Shown: positions 1 through 6,325 of the stretch, piece by piece | Position numbering within the stretch: position 1 is the stretch's first letter | How the letters are laid out: every line of letters starts with the position of its first letter | DNA from: an uncultured Gemmatimonadota bacterium | GTDB taxonomy: Bacteria; Gemmatimonadota; Gemmatimonadetes; Gemmatimonadales; Gemmatimonadaceae | Assembly (NCBI GenBank): GCA_946479015.1 | Contig: CAMLEQ010000100.1 | Location: 1 to 10,873 of the forward strand | Length of the DNA stretch: 10,873 bases | Direction: 5' to 3' | Notes under the pieces: model-generated | Database searches by the model: none | Told to the model about the DNA's origin: nothing | Seen by the model: the letters and a program-made list of their open reading frames with translations, nothing else | Translations under genes and position numbers: made by a program

Positions 1-1511
1 TCGCCTCGTCGCCGTGGGCCTTCATCGAGCCCTGCACCATCTTCGCGCCCCCGGGGCCCCACGCCGATGTGGCCGGAGCGGTGTACGCGCTGGGGTTCGA
101 GAACCGCGGCTCGGAGCCCGTCACCGTGGGGGTCGCGATCGAGGGGGTGCTCGGCCACCGGCAGCTCCGCGTTCGCAGCGCGCGCCCCGCCGACGATGCG
201 CACCGCGTGGTCGCCGCGGCCGATGACGTGATGGTGCTCGAGGGGAGCGCGCAGCCCGGTCTCGCGGCGCTCGCCGTGGCCGCCGACGGCGAGGCGCGCG
301 TGGAGCTCACCGAGAGCGATGCGCCCGTGTTCACCCTGCGCCGCGAGCTCCTGGTGCCGGCGGGGGAGCGCGTCGGCACCGCCTTCTACATCGCCGCCGG
401 CCCCGAGCGCGACGGCGCCGAGGCCACCGTGGCCGTGATGCGCCGCCGCGGGTGGAGCGAGCTGCTCACGCTCACCCGCGATGCGCTCCAGCAGCTCGAG
501 CAGACCGTGGGGCACGACGGCATCGACCGGCTCATCAACCGCAACCTCCTGTTCGCCTACTTCTACGGCGCGGGACGCGCGCTCGACGATGCGCATTACT
601 ATCTCGTGCGCTCGCGCGCGCCGTGGAACGGGCACGGCGTGACCATCCGCGACTGGGCGGCGCTCGCGTGGACGCTCCCCGCCGTGCAGCTCGCGGACGG
701 CGCGCTCGCGCGCGAGCTCCTGCTCCGCATGTGCGAGCTCCACGGCTACGCGCCCGGCAACGGCGTCCACTACCTGGACGGCACGCTCTTCGAGCCCGGC
801 TTCTCCCTGGAGGGGGTGGCGTCGTTCGCCATCGCCACCGACCGCTACATCCGCGACACGGGCGACGACCGGATCGTGGAGGAGCCGGTGATCGCGGACA
901 CCCTGTACGCGTCGTGGGACGATCTCTCGGAGCGGCGCGACGAGCACGTGCCGTTGTACACCACCGAGGTGACGCTCTCCGGCGTGCCGGCGCCGCACCC
1001 CTTCACGCTGCACGGCAACGCCGTGGTGGCGCAGGCGCTCGACGTCCTGCGGCGCACGCTCGACGAGGAGACCTCGCGCGAGGTGGAGGACCCGGACGCG
1101 GTGCGCGCGGCGCTGCGCCGGCACTTCGCCGTGGAGCGGGAAGGGAAGGTCACCTTCGCCTCGTCCATCGATCTGGCCGGCCGCGCCGACGCGGCCGAGG
1201 ATCCCGCCGCGTCGGCGTACTGGCTCCCGCTGTACGAAGCCGTGGAGCGCTACGACTCGGTGTACCGCCGCACCGTGCGCGGGGTGGGCGCGGAGGCGCG
1301 CTCCCTGGCGCAGCAGTGCGCGCGCCTCATGGGCCCTGACGCCGGCGCGGTGCTCCAGTGGCTTCGCCGCGCGCCGCTCGACAACGGGATCGCCGCCGAG
1401 CTGGTGGACGCGGACGGGCGAGCGGTCGCGAACGGTGGCGATGCGGCGCTCGCCGGGCTCCTCGCGTGGAGCGTGTGGTACGCCGTCCACGCGCTCGGCG
1501 TGCATCCATGA
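1..1511 (+). CDS. Probable carbohydrate-active protein with alpha/alpha-toroid (six-hairpin) domain, 5' partial
   Basis: The reading frame is open from the first complete codon (position 3) to the TGA at 1509-1511, so the true start lies outside the window; the in-frame GTG at 69 is not a convincing start because coding-like sequence (SSPWAFIEPC...) precedes it. About 503 residues are visible. The first ~150 look like a beta-sandwich domain (alternating short hydrophobic strands, FENRGSEPVTVGV). From about position 500 the sequence turns helical, with LINRNLLFAYFYGAGRAL, then a tryptophan-rich VTIRDWAALAWTLP stretch near 640-675 and LEGVASFAIATDRYIRDTGD near 810-860. A beta domain followed by a helical toroid is the layout of many glycosidases and sugar phosphorylases, and the RDW motif recalls substrate-binding segments of debranching or glucoamylase-like enzymes. 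The exact family is not recognised and no catalytic acids can be assigned. The stop overlaps the galactokinase start (ATGA), supporting a role in sugar use. The product could instead be a non-catalytic toroid protein. Confidence 0.6.
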   Translation, partial: ASSPWAFIEPCTIFAPPGPHADVAGAVYALGFENRGSEPVTVGVAIEGVLGHRQLRVRSARPADDAHRVVAAADDVMVLEGSAQPGLAALAVAADGEARVELTESDAPVFTLRRELLVPAGERVGTAFYIAAGPERDGAEATVAVMRRRGWSELLTLTRDALQQLEQTVGHDGIDRLINRNLLFAYFYGAGRALDDAHYYLVRSRAPWNGHGVTIRDWAALAWTLPAVQLADGALARELLLRMCELHGYAPGNGVHYLDGTLFEPGFSLEGVASFAIATDRYIRDTGDDRIVEEPVIADTLYASWDDLSERRDEHVPLYTTEVTLSGVPAPHPFTLHGNAVVAQALDVLRRTLDEETSREVEDPDAVRAALRRHFAVEREGKVTFASSIDLAGRADAAEDPAASAYWLPLYEAVERYDSVYRRTVRGVGAEARSLAQQCARLMGPDAGAVLQWLRRAPLDNGIAAELVDADGRAVANGGDAALAGLLAWSVWYAVHALGVHP

Positions 1512-2662
1512 GCGAGCGGGAGGTCCGGGCGCTCTTCGCGCGCGCGTACGGTGGGGAGCCTTGCGTGGTGGCCTCGGCACCGGGGCGCGTGAACCTCATC
1601 GGCGAGCACACGGACTACAACGGCGGCGAGGTGCTCCCCATCGCCATCGCGCGCCGCACCTGGGTGGCGGCGCGGCGCGGGACGGGCGAGCGCTCGCGCG
1701 CCGTCTCCGCGGCGGAGCGCTCGCCAGGCGAGTTCGACGCGCGCGAGCCCGTGCGCACCGGCGCCTGGTGGGACTACATCGCCGGCGTGGTGTCGGAGAT
1801 GGAGCGGCGCGGCCTCGTCGCTCCGCCCGCGGAGGTCGCGGTGTGGAGCGACGTCCCGCTCGGGGCGGGGCTCAGCTCCTCCGCCGCGCTCGAGGTGGCC
1901 ACGACGCTCGCGCTGCTGGCGCTCGCTGGCGTCGCCGCCGAGCGTCGTGAGGCGGCCCTGCTCGCGCACCGCGCGGAGTGCGAGTTCGTCGGGCTCGCGG
2001 TGGGCATCATGGATCAGTTCGTGTCCGCGCTCGCGCGACCGGGGCACGCGCTGCACGTCTGGTGCGACACGGGCGCGGTGGAGCACGTGCCGATGGGCGA
2101 GTCGGTGCTGATCTTCGACACCGCCGTCCCGCGCGCGCTCCGGGGATCGGAGTACTCCACGCGGAGCGCGGAATGCGAGCGGGCGCTCGCGCTGCTCAGG
2201 CGGCGGTACCCCGAGCTGCCGTCGCTCGCCGCGGTCTCGCCGGAGGAGCTGTCCGGCGTGACCCTCCCCGAGCCGCTCCTGCGCAGGGCGCGGCACGTGA
2301 GCGAGGAGACGCATCGCGTCCGCCGCATGGTGGAGCGGCTCCGCTCCGGCGCGCCGGTGGATGGATCGCTGCTGATCGCATCGCACGAGTCGCTGCGCGA
2401 CTTGTACGACTGCTCGTCGCCGGAGCTCGACTGGTTCGTGGCGCGCGCGATGCGCGCCCCGGGCGTGCGCGGGGCGCGGCTCACGGGGGCGGGGTGGGGT
2501 GGGTGTGCCATCGCGGTGGGCGACGAGGACGCGCTGCGCGCGGCGGCGCCGGCGATCGCCGCCGAGTACGAGGGCGCGTTCGGCCGTGCGCCACGCTGGT
2601 GGATCACCGCGGCCGCCGCCGGCGCGTCCGTGGCCGGAGAGGGTGCGAGCGGCGGAGCGTGA
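1508..2662 (+). CDS. galK: Galactokinase (GHMP kinase family)
   Basis: Phosphorylates galactose to galactose-1-phosphate with ATP in the cytoplasm, the entry step of the Leloir pathway. The 384-residue product has the normal family length and all three GHMP motifs: the galactokinase signature GRVNLIGEHTDYNGG at residues 26-40 (with R27 matching the conserved active-site arginine), the ATP-binding PLGAGLSSSAA at 117-127, and LTGAGWGGCAIAV at 325-337. The segment GIMDQF places the catalytic aspartate at D169. Motif 3 has W330 where phenylalanine is common. I chose ATG 1508 because it overlaps the upstream stop as ATGA, because the protein then begins a normal distance before motif 1, and because the longer in-frame extension back to 1358 would lie inside the previous gene. 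No strong ribosome-binding site is visible, which fits translational coupling to the upstream gene. No epimerase or uridylyltransferase gene is in view. Other GHMP sugar kinases are possible, but the EHTDYNGG signature favours galactokinase. Confidence 0.95.
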   Translation: MSEREVRALFARAYGGEPCVVASAPGRVNLIGEHTDYNGGEVLPIAIARRTWVAARRGTGERSRAVSAAERSPGEFDAREPVRTGAWWDYIAGVVSEMERRGLVAPPAEVAVWSDVPLGAGLSSSAALEVATTLALLALAGVAAERREAALLAHRAECEFVGLAVGIMDQFVSALARPGHALHVWCDTGAVEHVPMGESVLIFDTAVPRALRGSEYSTRSAECERALALLRRRYPELPSLAAVSPEELSGVTLPEPLLRRARHVSEETHRVRRMVERLRSGAPVDGSLLIASHESLRDLYDCSSPELDWFVARAMRAPGVRGARLTGAGWGGCAIAVGDEDALRAAAPAIAAEYEGAFGRAPRWWITAAAAGASVAGEGASGGA

Positions 2663-2735
2663 CGGGTCGGGGGAGGGCGGGGCGGTATCGCGCGGCCGAT
2701 GCGCGGTCAAGCCCCCGGTACGGGTTCGGCCGATC

Positions 2736-2764
2736 TTTCCGAACCGGCCGCGGTCGGCTACTGT
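2736..2764 (+). promoter_or_regulatory. Candidate sigma-70-type promoter for the FadL-SGNH operon
   Basis: TTTCCG at 2736-2741 and TACTGT at 2759-2764 are separated by 17 bases, in a locally AT-richer patch of otherwise GC-rich DNA. The -10 context GGCTACTGT closely resembles GGCTACTTT in front of the tRNA-Gly gene in this same window. Transcription would start near 2771, giving a leader of about 130 bases. Prediction by eye only. Confidence 0.4.
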
Positions 2765-2855
2765 TACTCGCCACATTTTTCCATTCCGTACGTCCCGCAG
2801 GCGCCCCACCCGCCGCACGCGGGGCTCCGAGGCACGTCAGCTCCCACTCGCCGCC

Positions 2856-2877
2856 GCGCCCCCGTCCCCGGGGGCGC
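2856..2877 (+). other. GC hairpin in the leader of the FadL-type gene
   Basis: GCGCCCCC at 2856-2863 pairs perfectly with GGGGGCGC at 2870-2877 around a six-base loop. It ends 14 bases before the Shine-Dalgarno sequence AGGAGG (2892-2897). It could stabilise the 5' end of the message or tune translation; it has no T tract and does not look like an intrinsic terminator. Confidence 0.4.
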
Positions 2878-2903
2878 TCCCGTTCTCGCTCAGGAGGATG
2901 CCC

Positions 2904-4292
2904 ATGAGGCTCGATCGTGTTGCATGGTGTTTCGCGGTCCTGGCGTGCGCTGCGCCGGCGACCGCCCTGGCGCAAGGGTTCGAACTCAACGAGATCGGCA
3001 CGTGCGCCACCAGTCGCGGCCAGTCCGTGACCGGCGCAACGTGCAACGATCCCTCGGTGATCTACTGGAACCCCGGAGCGACGACCACGCTGCCCGGGTG
3101 GAGCGCGTACGCGGGGCTCGCCGCCATCGCCGTGGGCGGCAACTTCACCGCCGACATCACGAAGAACGTGTACGCCGGATCGGTGCCGGTGTCCTTCCCC
3201 CCGCACCTGTTCGTGAACTACACGTCCAAGGACAGCCGTTGGGCCGTGGGGCTCGGCGCGTACGTGCCGTACGGCCTCACGTCGCAGTGGCACGCCGACT
3301 TCCCCGGCCGCTTCTCGGCGCAGAAGGCGGCACTCGCCAGCGTCTACATCCAGCCCAACATCGCGTACCAGTTCGCGAAGGGGTGGTCGGTGGGGGGCGG
3401 CCCGATCTTCGGCCACTCCACCGTGCAGCTCCGGCAGTCGCTCGATCTGGCGCAGCAGTTCGCGGCGCCGGGGGTGACCTTCGGGATGCTCGGCATTCCG
3501 GCGGGCACCGAGTTCGCACGCGCGAAGCTCGAGGGGAGCGCCAACGCGTGGGGATTCAACGTGGGCATCCACGGGCAGCTCACCCCCGACTGGCAGGTGG
3601 GCGCGCGCTACCTGTCGCAGCTCAACTTCAAGTACGACGACGCCGACGCGACGTTCACGCAGTCGCTCACGAACCTGGTGGTGCCCGGCGGCAATCCGCT
3701 CGGAGTCCCCGGTGGGACGCCCCTCGACGCCGTCCTGAGCGCCGAGTTCATGAACGGCGGTCCGCTCACGAAGCAGAAGGTGTCCACCCGCATCAAGCAT
3801 CCGGCGCAGTTCGAGGTGGGGCTCGGCTACACCGGCTTCACCAGCACCACCCTCTCCGCCGACTTCCAGTGGGCGCAGTTCTCCGTGTTCGACAAGCTCC
3901 CGGTCGACTTCCACGGACCGGCGGCAGCGTCCAGCCGCACGCTCATCGAGGACTACAACAATTCGTGGTCCATCCGCGCCGGGATCGAGCACGGCTTCGC
4001 GAGCGGGATCAAGGGGCGCGCGGGGTTCACCTACGTGAAGTCGCCGGCGCCTGACGAGACGGTGACGCCGCTCCTTCCCGACCAGGACCGCCGCAACTAC
4101 GCGCTCGGCCTCGGGATCCCGATGTCCCCGCGCTTCACGCTGGACGCCGGCTACCTGCACGTGGACACCAGCGGGCGGCGCGGCCGCCTCGTGGAGCGCA
4201 CGTCGGAGAGCCAGACCGCCGAGGAGCTGAACTCGGGGTTCTACAGCCTGAACGCCAACATCTTCTCGCTCAGCCTGCGCGCGAACTTCTAA
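2904..4292 (+). CDS. OmpP1/FadL-family outer-membrane transport protein
   Basis: A predicted outer-membrane beta-barrel of 462 residues that, in this family, lets long-chain fatty acids or other hydrophobic compounds cross the outer membrane. Residues 1-23 form a signal peptide (hydrophobic core, ALA at 21-23 before the predicted cut), and the mature protein starts QGFELNEIG, the usual FadL-type N-terminus. DPSVIYWNPG at 50-59 matches the family's conserved D-P-S-hydrophobic-N-P region. Alternating amphipathic strands follow, and the chain ends SLSLRANF, a barrel signal with a C-terminal aromatic residue. ATG 2904 is preferred over ATG 2898 because AGGAGG (2892-2897) is six bases before 2904 but directly abuts 2898. 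The reading frame extends upstream to 2499, but that part overlaps galK and is proline/arginine-rich without conservation. Two cysteines (C34, C47) in the N-terminal plug region may form a disulfide. The substrate is not known; aromatic hydrocarbons are an alternative to fatty acids. It forms an operon with the next gene. Confidence 0.88.
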   Translation: MRLDRVAWCFAVLACAAPATALAQGFELNEIGTCATSRGQSVTGATCNDPSVIYWNPGATTTLPGWSAYAGLAAIAVGGNFTADITKNVYAGSVPVSFPPHLFVNYTSKDSRWAVGLGAYVPYGLTSQWHADFPGRFSAQKAALASVYIQPNIAYQFAKGWSVGGGPIFGHSTVQLRQSLDLAQQFAAPGVTFGMLGIPAGTEFARAKLEGSANAWGFNVGIHGQLTPDWQVGARYLSQLNFKYDDADATFTQSLTNLVVPGGNPLGVPGGTPLDAVLSAEFMNGGPLTKQKVSTRIKHPAQFEVGLGYTGFTSTTLSADFQWAQFSVFDKLPVDFHGPAAASSRTLIEDYNNSWSIRAGIEHGFASGIKGRAGFTYVKSPAPDETVTPLLPDQDRRNYALGLGIPMSPRFTLDAGYLHVDTSGRRGRLVERTSESQTAEELNSGFYSLNANIFSLSLRANF

Positions 4293-4323
4293 CGCCATGC
4301 GAACGACACGGGAGACCCACCGC

Positions 4324-5550
4324 ATGATGCGCAACAAGATTCTCGCCGGTGGCGCGGCCGCGCTCCTCTGCTCGGCCCTGCTCACGGCGTGCAGCGACAC
4401 CAAGGACCTCGTGACCCAGCCGCCCCCGGCGGATCCCCTGTTCACGAGCTACGTCGCGCTGGGGAACAGCATCACCGCCGGCTACCAGTCCGACGGGATC
4501 AACGACTCCACGCAGCAGCAGAGCTACGCGAATCTCCTGGCGCAGCGCATGGGGACGCCGTTCGTGATGCCGCTGCTCGCGAAGCCGGGGTGCAAGCCGC
4601 CGATCGACACGTTCACGACGCAGCACCGCGTGGGCGGCGGGACGAACACCACCTGCGCGCTGCGCTCGGATGTGGCCGGCGTGCCGGTGATCAACGACGT
4701 GGCGGTGCCCGGCGCGAACGTCTTCGACCTCACGGACGCGGCGGGGTCGGCCGGGAACACCCTCACGACGCTCATTCTCGGCGGCAAGACGCAGGTGCAA
4801 CGCGCGCTCGATGCCAATCCCACGTTCGTGAGCGCCTGGATCGGGAACAACGACGTGCTGGGGCCCGCGTTGGCGGGCGTGCTCGTCGCGGTTCCGAACG
4901 TCTCGCGCGGCGTCACGAGCGAGGCCAACTTCGAGAAGTACTACGCGAAGGCGATCAGTGGGCTCCAGGCCGCACCGTCGCTGCGGGGCGGGGTGCTCAT
5001 CGGCGTCGTGAACGTCACCGGCGCGCCGATCTTCTTCAGCTCCGATCTGCTCTTCTCTCCGCAAGTGAAGGGGGCGATCGACGCGGTCGCCGGGACCACG
5101 GTCACGGTGGACACGAGCTGCACGCCGGGCGTGGGCTCGCTCATCAATTTCGCGGTGGTCGGGGCGATCCGCGCCGGAACCGCGCCCGACACGATCGCCT
5201 GCCACGCCATCCAGAACCATCCGCAGCTCCTGGGGCAGCTGTACGTGCTGGACGCGACGGAGGTCGCGGCGGTGACCAGCGCGGTGAACGGCTACAACGC
5301 GTACATCCAGGCGAAGGCGGACAGCCTGGGGTGGGCGTACGTGGATCCGAACCCCGCGCTCGCGCAGCTGCGCGCGAACAACCTGATCCCGCCGTTCCCC
5401 GACCTCGCGAATCCGACGAAGCCGTTCGGCGACTACATCTCCCTCGATGGCGTGCACCCCGCGGCTGCGGCGCACCAGCTCGTCGCCGGGATGATCGCCG
5501 CAGCGATCGACGCGAAGTACGGCACGCACATCGGCGGCGGCACTCCCTGA
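4324..5550 (+). CDS. SGNH/GDSL-type hydrolase, predicted lipoprotein
   Basis: A probable esterase or lipase of the SGNH superfamily anchored to a membrane by a lipid. With the ATG at 4324 the protein has 408 residues. Residues 1-22 are a lipoprotein signal with lipobox LTAC and lipidated C23. The four SGNH blocks can be placed: GNSITAG with the nucleophile S49 (asparagine in place of the usual aspartate of GDSL), a glycine at G130 in VPGAN, the oxyanion asparagine in GNND at 174-177, and DGVH at 375-378 giving the D-H pair. Start choice: ATG 4324 or 4327 sits behind a modest GGGAG at 4310-4314; an upstream ATG at 4297 would add nine polar residues before the signal peptide and is less likely. 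The gene begins 31 bases after the FadL-type gene, so the two are very probably co-transcribed. A link to lipid or ester uptake or release is inferred from this pairing. Substrate unknown. Confidence 0.85.
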   Translation: MMRNKILAGGAAALLCSALLTACSDTKDLVTQPPPADPLFTSYVALGNSITAGYQSDGINDSTQQQSYANLLAQRMGTPFVMPLLAKPGCKPPIDTFTTQHRVGGGTNTTCALRSDVAGVPVINDVAVPGANVFDLTDAAGSAGNTLTTLILGGKTQVQRALDANPTFVSAWIGNNDVLGPALAGVLVAVPNVSRGVTSEANFEKYYAKAISGLQAAPSLRGGVLIGVVNVTGAPIFFSSDLLFSPQVKGAIDAVAGTTVTVDTSCTPGVGSLINFAVVGAIRAGTAPDTIACHAIQNHPQLLGQLYVLDATEVAAVTSAVNGYNAYIQAKADSLGWAYVDPNPALAQLRANNLIPPFPDLANPTKPFGDYISLDGVHPAAAAHQLVAGMIAAAIDAKYGTHIGGGTP

Positions 5551-5583
5551 CCGCAACACGGCTCGGCCTTCGAGCGAACGACG

Positions 5584-5617
5584 CGCGGGGCGCGATCCGA
5601 CCGGATCGCGCCCCGCG
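5584..5617 (+). terminator. GC-rich terminator-like hairpin after the FadL-SGNH operon
   Basis: A perfect 15-bp stem (5584-5598 with 5603-5617) around the loop GACC, starting 33 bases after the SGNH stop codon. There is no T tract after it (TGCATCGGG follows), so it is not a textbook intrinsic terminator, but its placement and strength suggest a transcription end or a 3'-end stabiliser. Confidence 0.6.
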
Positions 5618-5670
5618 TGCATCGGGAGCGGTGCGTCGCCACGCGCCACCGCGCACCACCGCGCGTCCCC

Positions 5671-5699
5671 TTGTCGCCCCGTCGGCCTCGGGCTACTTT
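5671..5699 (+). promoter_or_regulatory. Promoter of the tRNA-Gly/tRNA-Leu unit
   Basis: TTGTCG (5671-5676) and TACTTT (5694-5699) are separated by exactly 17 bases. Transcription would begin near 5706, only about three bases before the mature 5' end of tRNA-Gly, so the precursor would have almost no leader. This is the best-looking promoter in the window. Confidence 0.6.
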
Positions 5700-5708
5700 A
5701 TCCGTGAC

Positions 5709-5781
5709 GCGGGAATAGCTCAGTTGGTAGAGCACAACCTTGCCAAGGTTGGGGTCGCGGGTTCGAGTCCCGTTTCCCGCT
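5709..5781 (+). tRNA. tRNA-Gly (anticodon GCC)
   Basis: A 73-base cloverleaf. The acceptor stem GCGGGAA (5709-5715) pairs with TTCCCGC (5774-5780), followed by discriminator T. The D arm is GCTC/GAGC (5718-5721 with 5730-5733). The anticodon stem CAACC/GGTTG encloses TTGCCAA with anticodon GCC at 5742-5744. The T stem GCGGG/CCCGT (one G-U pair) holds loop TTCGAGT. The T discriminator fits glycine identity. CCA is not encoded, so it must be added by a nucleotidyltransferase. This tRNA reads GGC and GGU; GGC is the expected major glycine codon in this GC-rich genome. Confidence 0.97.
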
Positions 5782-5801
5782 CTTCACGCGGCAGGTAGCA
5801 C

Positions 5802-5833
5802 ACGGGAGCGGTCGCTCGGCGGCCCGCTCCCGT
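5802..5833 (+). terminator. Hairpin between the two tRNA genes
   Basis: ACGGGAGCGG (5802-5811) pairs perfectly with CCGCTCCCGT (5824-5833) around a 12-base loop, 20 bases after tRNA-Gly. Only 12 bases separate it from tRNA-Leu and no promoter fits there, so if both tRNAs share a transcript this is more likely a processing stem or partial attenuator than a full terminator. Confidence 0.45.
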
Positions 5834-5845
5834 TCTCGCATCGCG

Positions 5846-5928
5846 GCCCGGGTGGCGAAACGGCAGACGCGGGGGACTTAAAATCCCCTTCCCGCAAGGG
5901 AGTGCGGGTTCGATCCCCGCCCCGGGCA
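5846..5928 (+). tRNA. tRNA-Leu (anticodon UAA)
   Basis: An 83-base class II tRNA. The acceptor stem GCCCGGG (5846-5852) pairs with CCCGGGC (5921-5927), then discriminator A, as expected for leucine. The anticodon stem GGGGA/TCCCC encloses CTTAAAA with anticodon TAA at 5879-5881. A long variable arm around TTCCCGCAAGGGAGT (5889-5903) is typical of leucine tRNAs. The T arm is GCGGG/CCCGC with loop TTCGATC. CCA is not encoded. It reads UUA and probably UUG, which should be rare codons in this genome. It is probably co-transcribed with tRNA-Gly. Confidence 0.97.
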
Positions 5929-6325
5929 TCGCAGCTGCGCAGCATCCGACGATGCGCCGTGCGAAGACGTCGATGTCGCCGGCGACGTGGACGAACCACC
6001 GCCACGTCGCCAGCGACGTGCGACGCGCCACCCCGAGCTGGCTCGATCCCTCCGCCCCGCACGCGCGCAGCACGATCGCGCGGTGGCGCCCTCGCGTCAT
6101 CGAGATGCGGTGGTCAGCGTCCGTCGCCCGCGTGCCTCGCCCGGCACGCCCTCGCCGAGCCCCCGGCGCTCGACCGTATCTCGCCGTCACCGGTGCGTTG
6201 GATCGGCCTGTCAGCGCTGGACGCCTCCCGGGAACACGGCGCCGTTCACACGCATCAGACCTATCGATGGCGGCGTCGCGATCCGGACGGCGAGGCCAGA
6301 ACTGCGTGAAGGAGAATCGAACGGC
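5929..6325. other. Non-coding stretch between tRNA-Leu and the Gfo/Idh/MocA gene
   Basis: About 400 bases without a credible gene. Open frames here are arginine/proline-rich and run through the tRNAs or into the next gene, as expected by chance in GC-rich DNA. The visible content is a large inverted repeat at 5975-6017, a short hairpin (GCATC/GATGC, 5942-5955) and, at the end, AAGGAG at 6309-6314. I find no convincing promoter for the next gene and no repeat of the tRNA 3' end that would mark an integrated element. It may be a decayed gene, but nothing recognisable survives. Confidence 0.6.
5975..6017 (+). terminator. Large inverted repeat downstream of the tRNA pair
   Basis: A 16-base arm (5975-5990) is matched 15 of 16 by its reverse complement at 6002-6017, with an 11-base loop. 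It lies 46 bases after tRNA-Leu, where a terminator of the tRNA transcript is expected. There is no T tract. The arm contains the palindrome GTCGCCGGCGAC, so a protein-binding site is also possible. Confidence 0.45.

Larger units (their letters stand above)
2663..2903. other. Intergenic region between galK and the FadL-type gene
   Basis: This 241-base stretch shows no gene. It has a small inverted repeat (GGTTCGG at 2723-2729 with CCGAACC at 2739-2745, loop of nine), a candidate promoter at 2736-2764, a GC hairpin at 2856-2877 and the ribosome-binding site of the next gene. The small inverted repeat overlaps the candidate -35 element, so it could be an operator or a weak terminator for galK; neither can be decided from sequence. 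The first 60 bases after galK are G-rich with no T tract. Confidence 0.6.

Noticed and set aside
1250..2818. 522-residue minus-strand open frame opposite galactokinase
   Set aside because: Antisense to a clear galactokinase; no family resemblance.
2499..2903. N-terminal extension of the FadL-type gene
   Set aside because: It overlaps galK and is proline/arginine-rich; AGGAGG and a standard signal peptide place the start at 2904.
2604..4445. 613-residue minus-strand open frame opposite the FadL-type gene
   Set aside because: Arg/Glu/Val-rich antisense frame typical of GC-rich DNA; the plus strand has a signal peptide, family motifs and a ribosome-binding site.
4270..5649. 459-residue minus-strand open frame opposite the SGNH gene
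   Set aside because: Antisense shadow with biased composition (runs of Arg, Val, His) and no recognisable motif; the SGNH blocks lie on the plus strand.
5900..5930. tRNA-Leu 3' end as an attachment site of an integrated element
   Set aside because: No integrase gene and no second copy of the tRNA 3' end found in the window.
5720..6190. Minus-strand 156-residue open frame containing peptides such as TGLEPATPTLARLCSTN and GAGIEPALPCGKGI
   Set aside because: It is the antisense translation of the two tRNA genes, a well-known false protein in databases; the plus-strand cloverleafs explain the sequence fully.
5987..6325. N-terminal extension of the Gfo/Idh/MocA protein
   Set aside because: Low-complexity Arg/Pro/His sequence; the conserved Rossmann strand begins right after ATG 6326.
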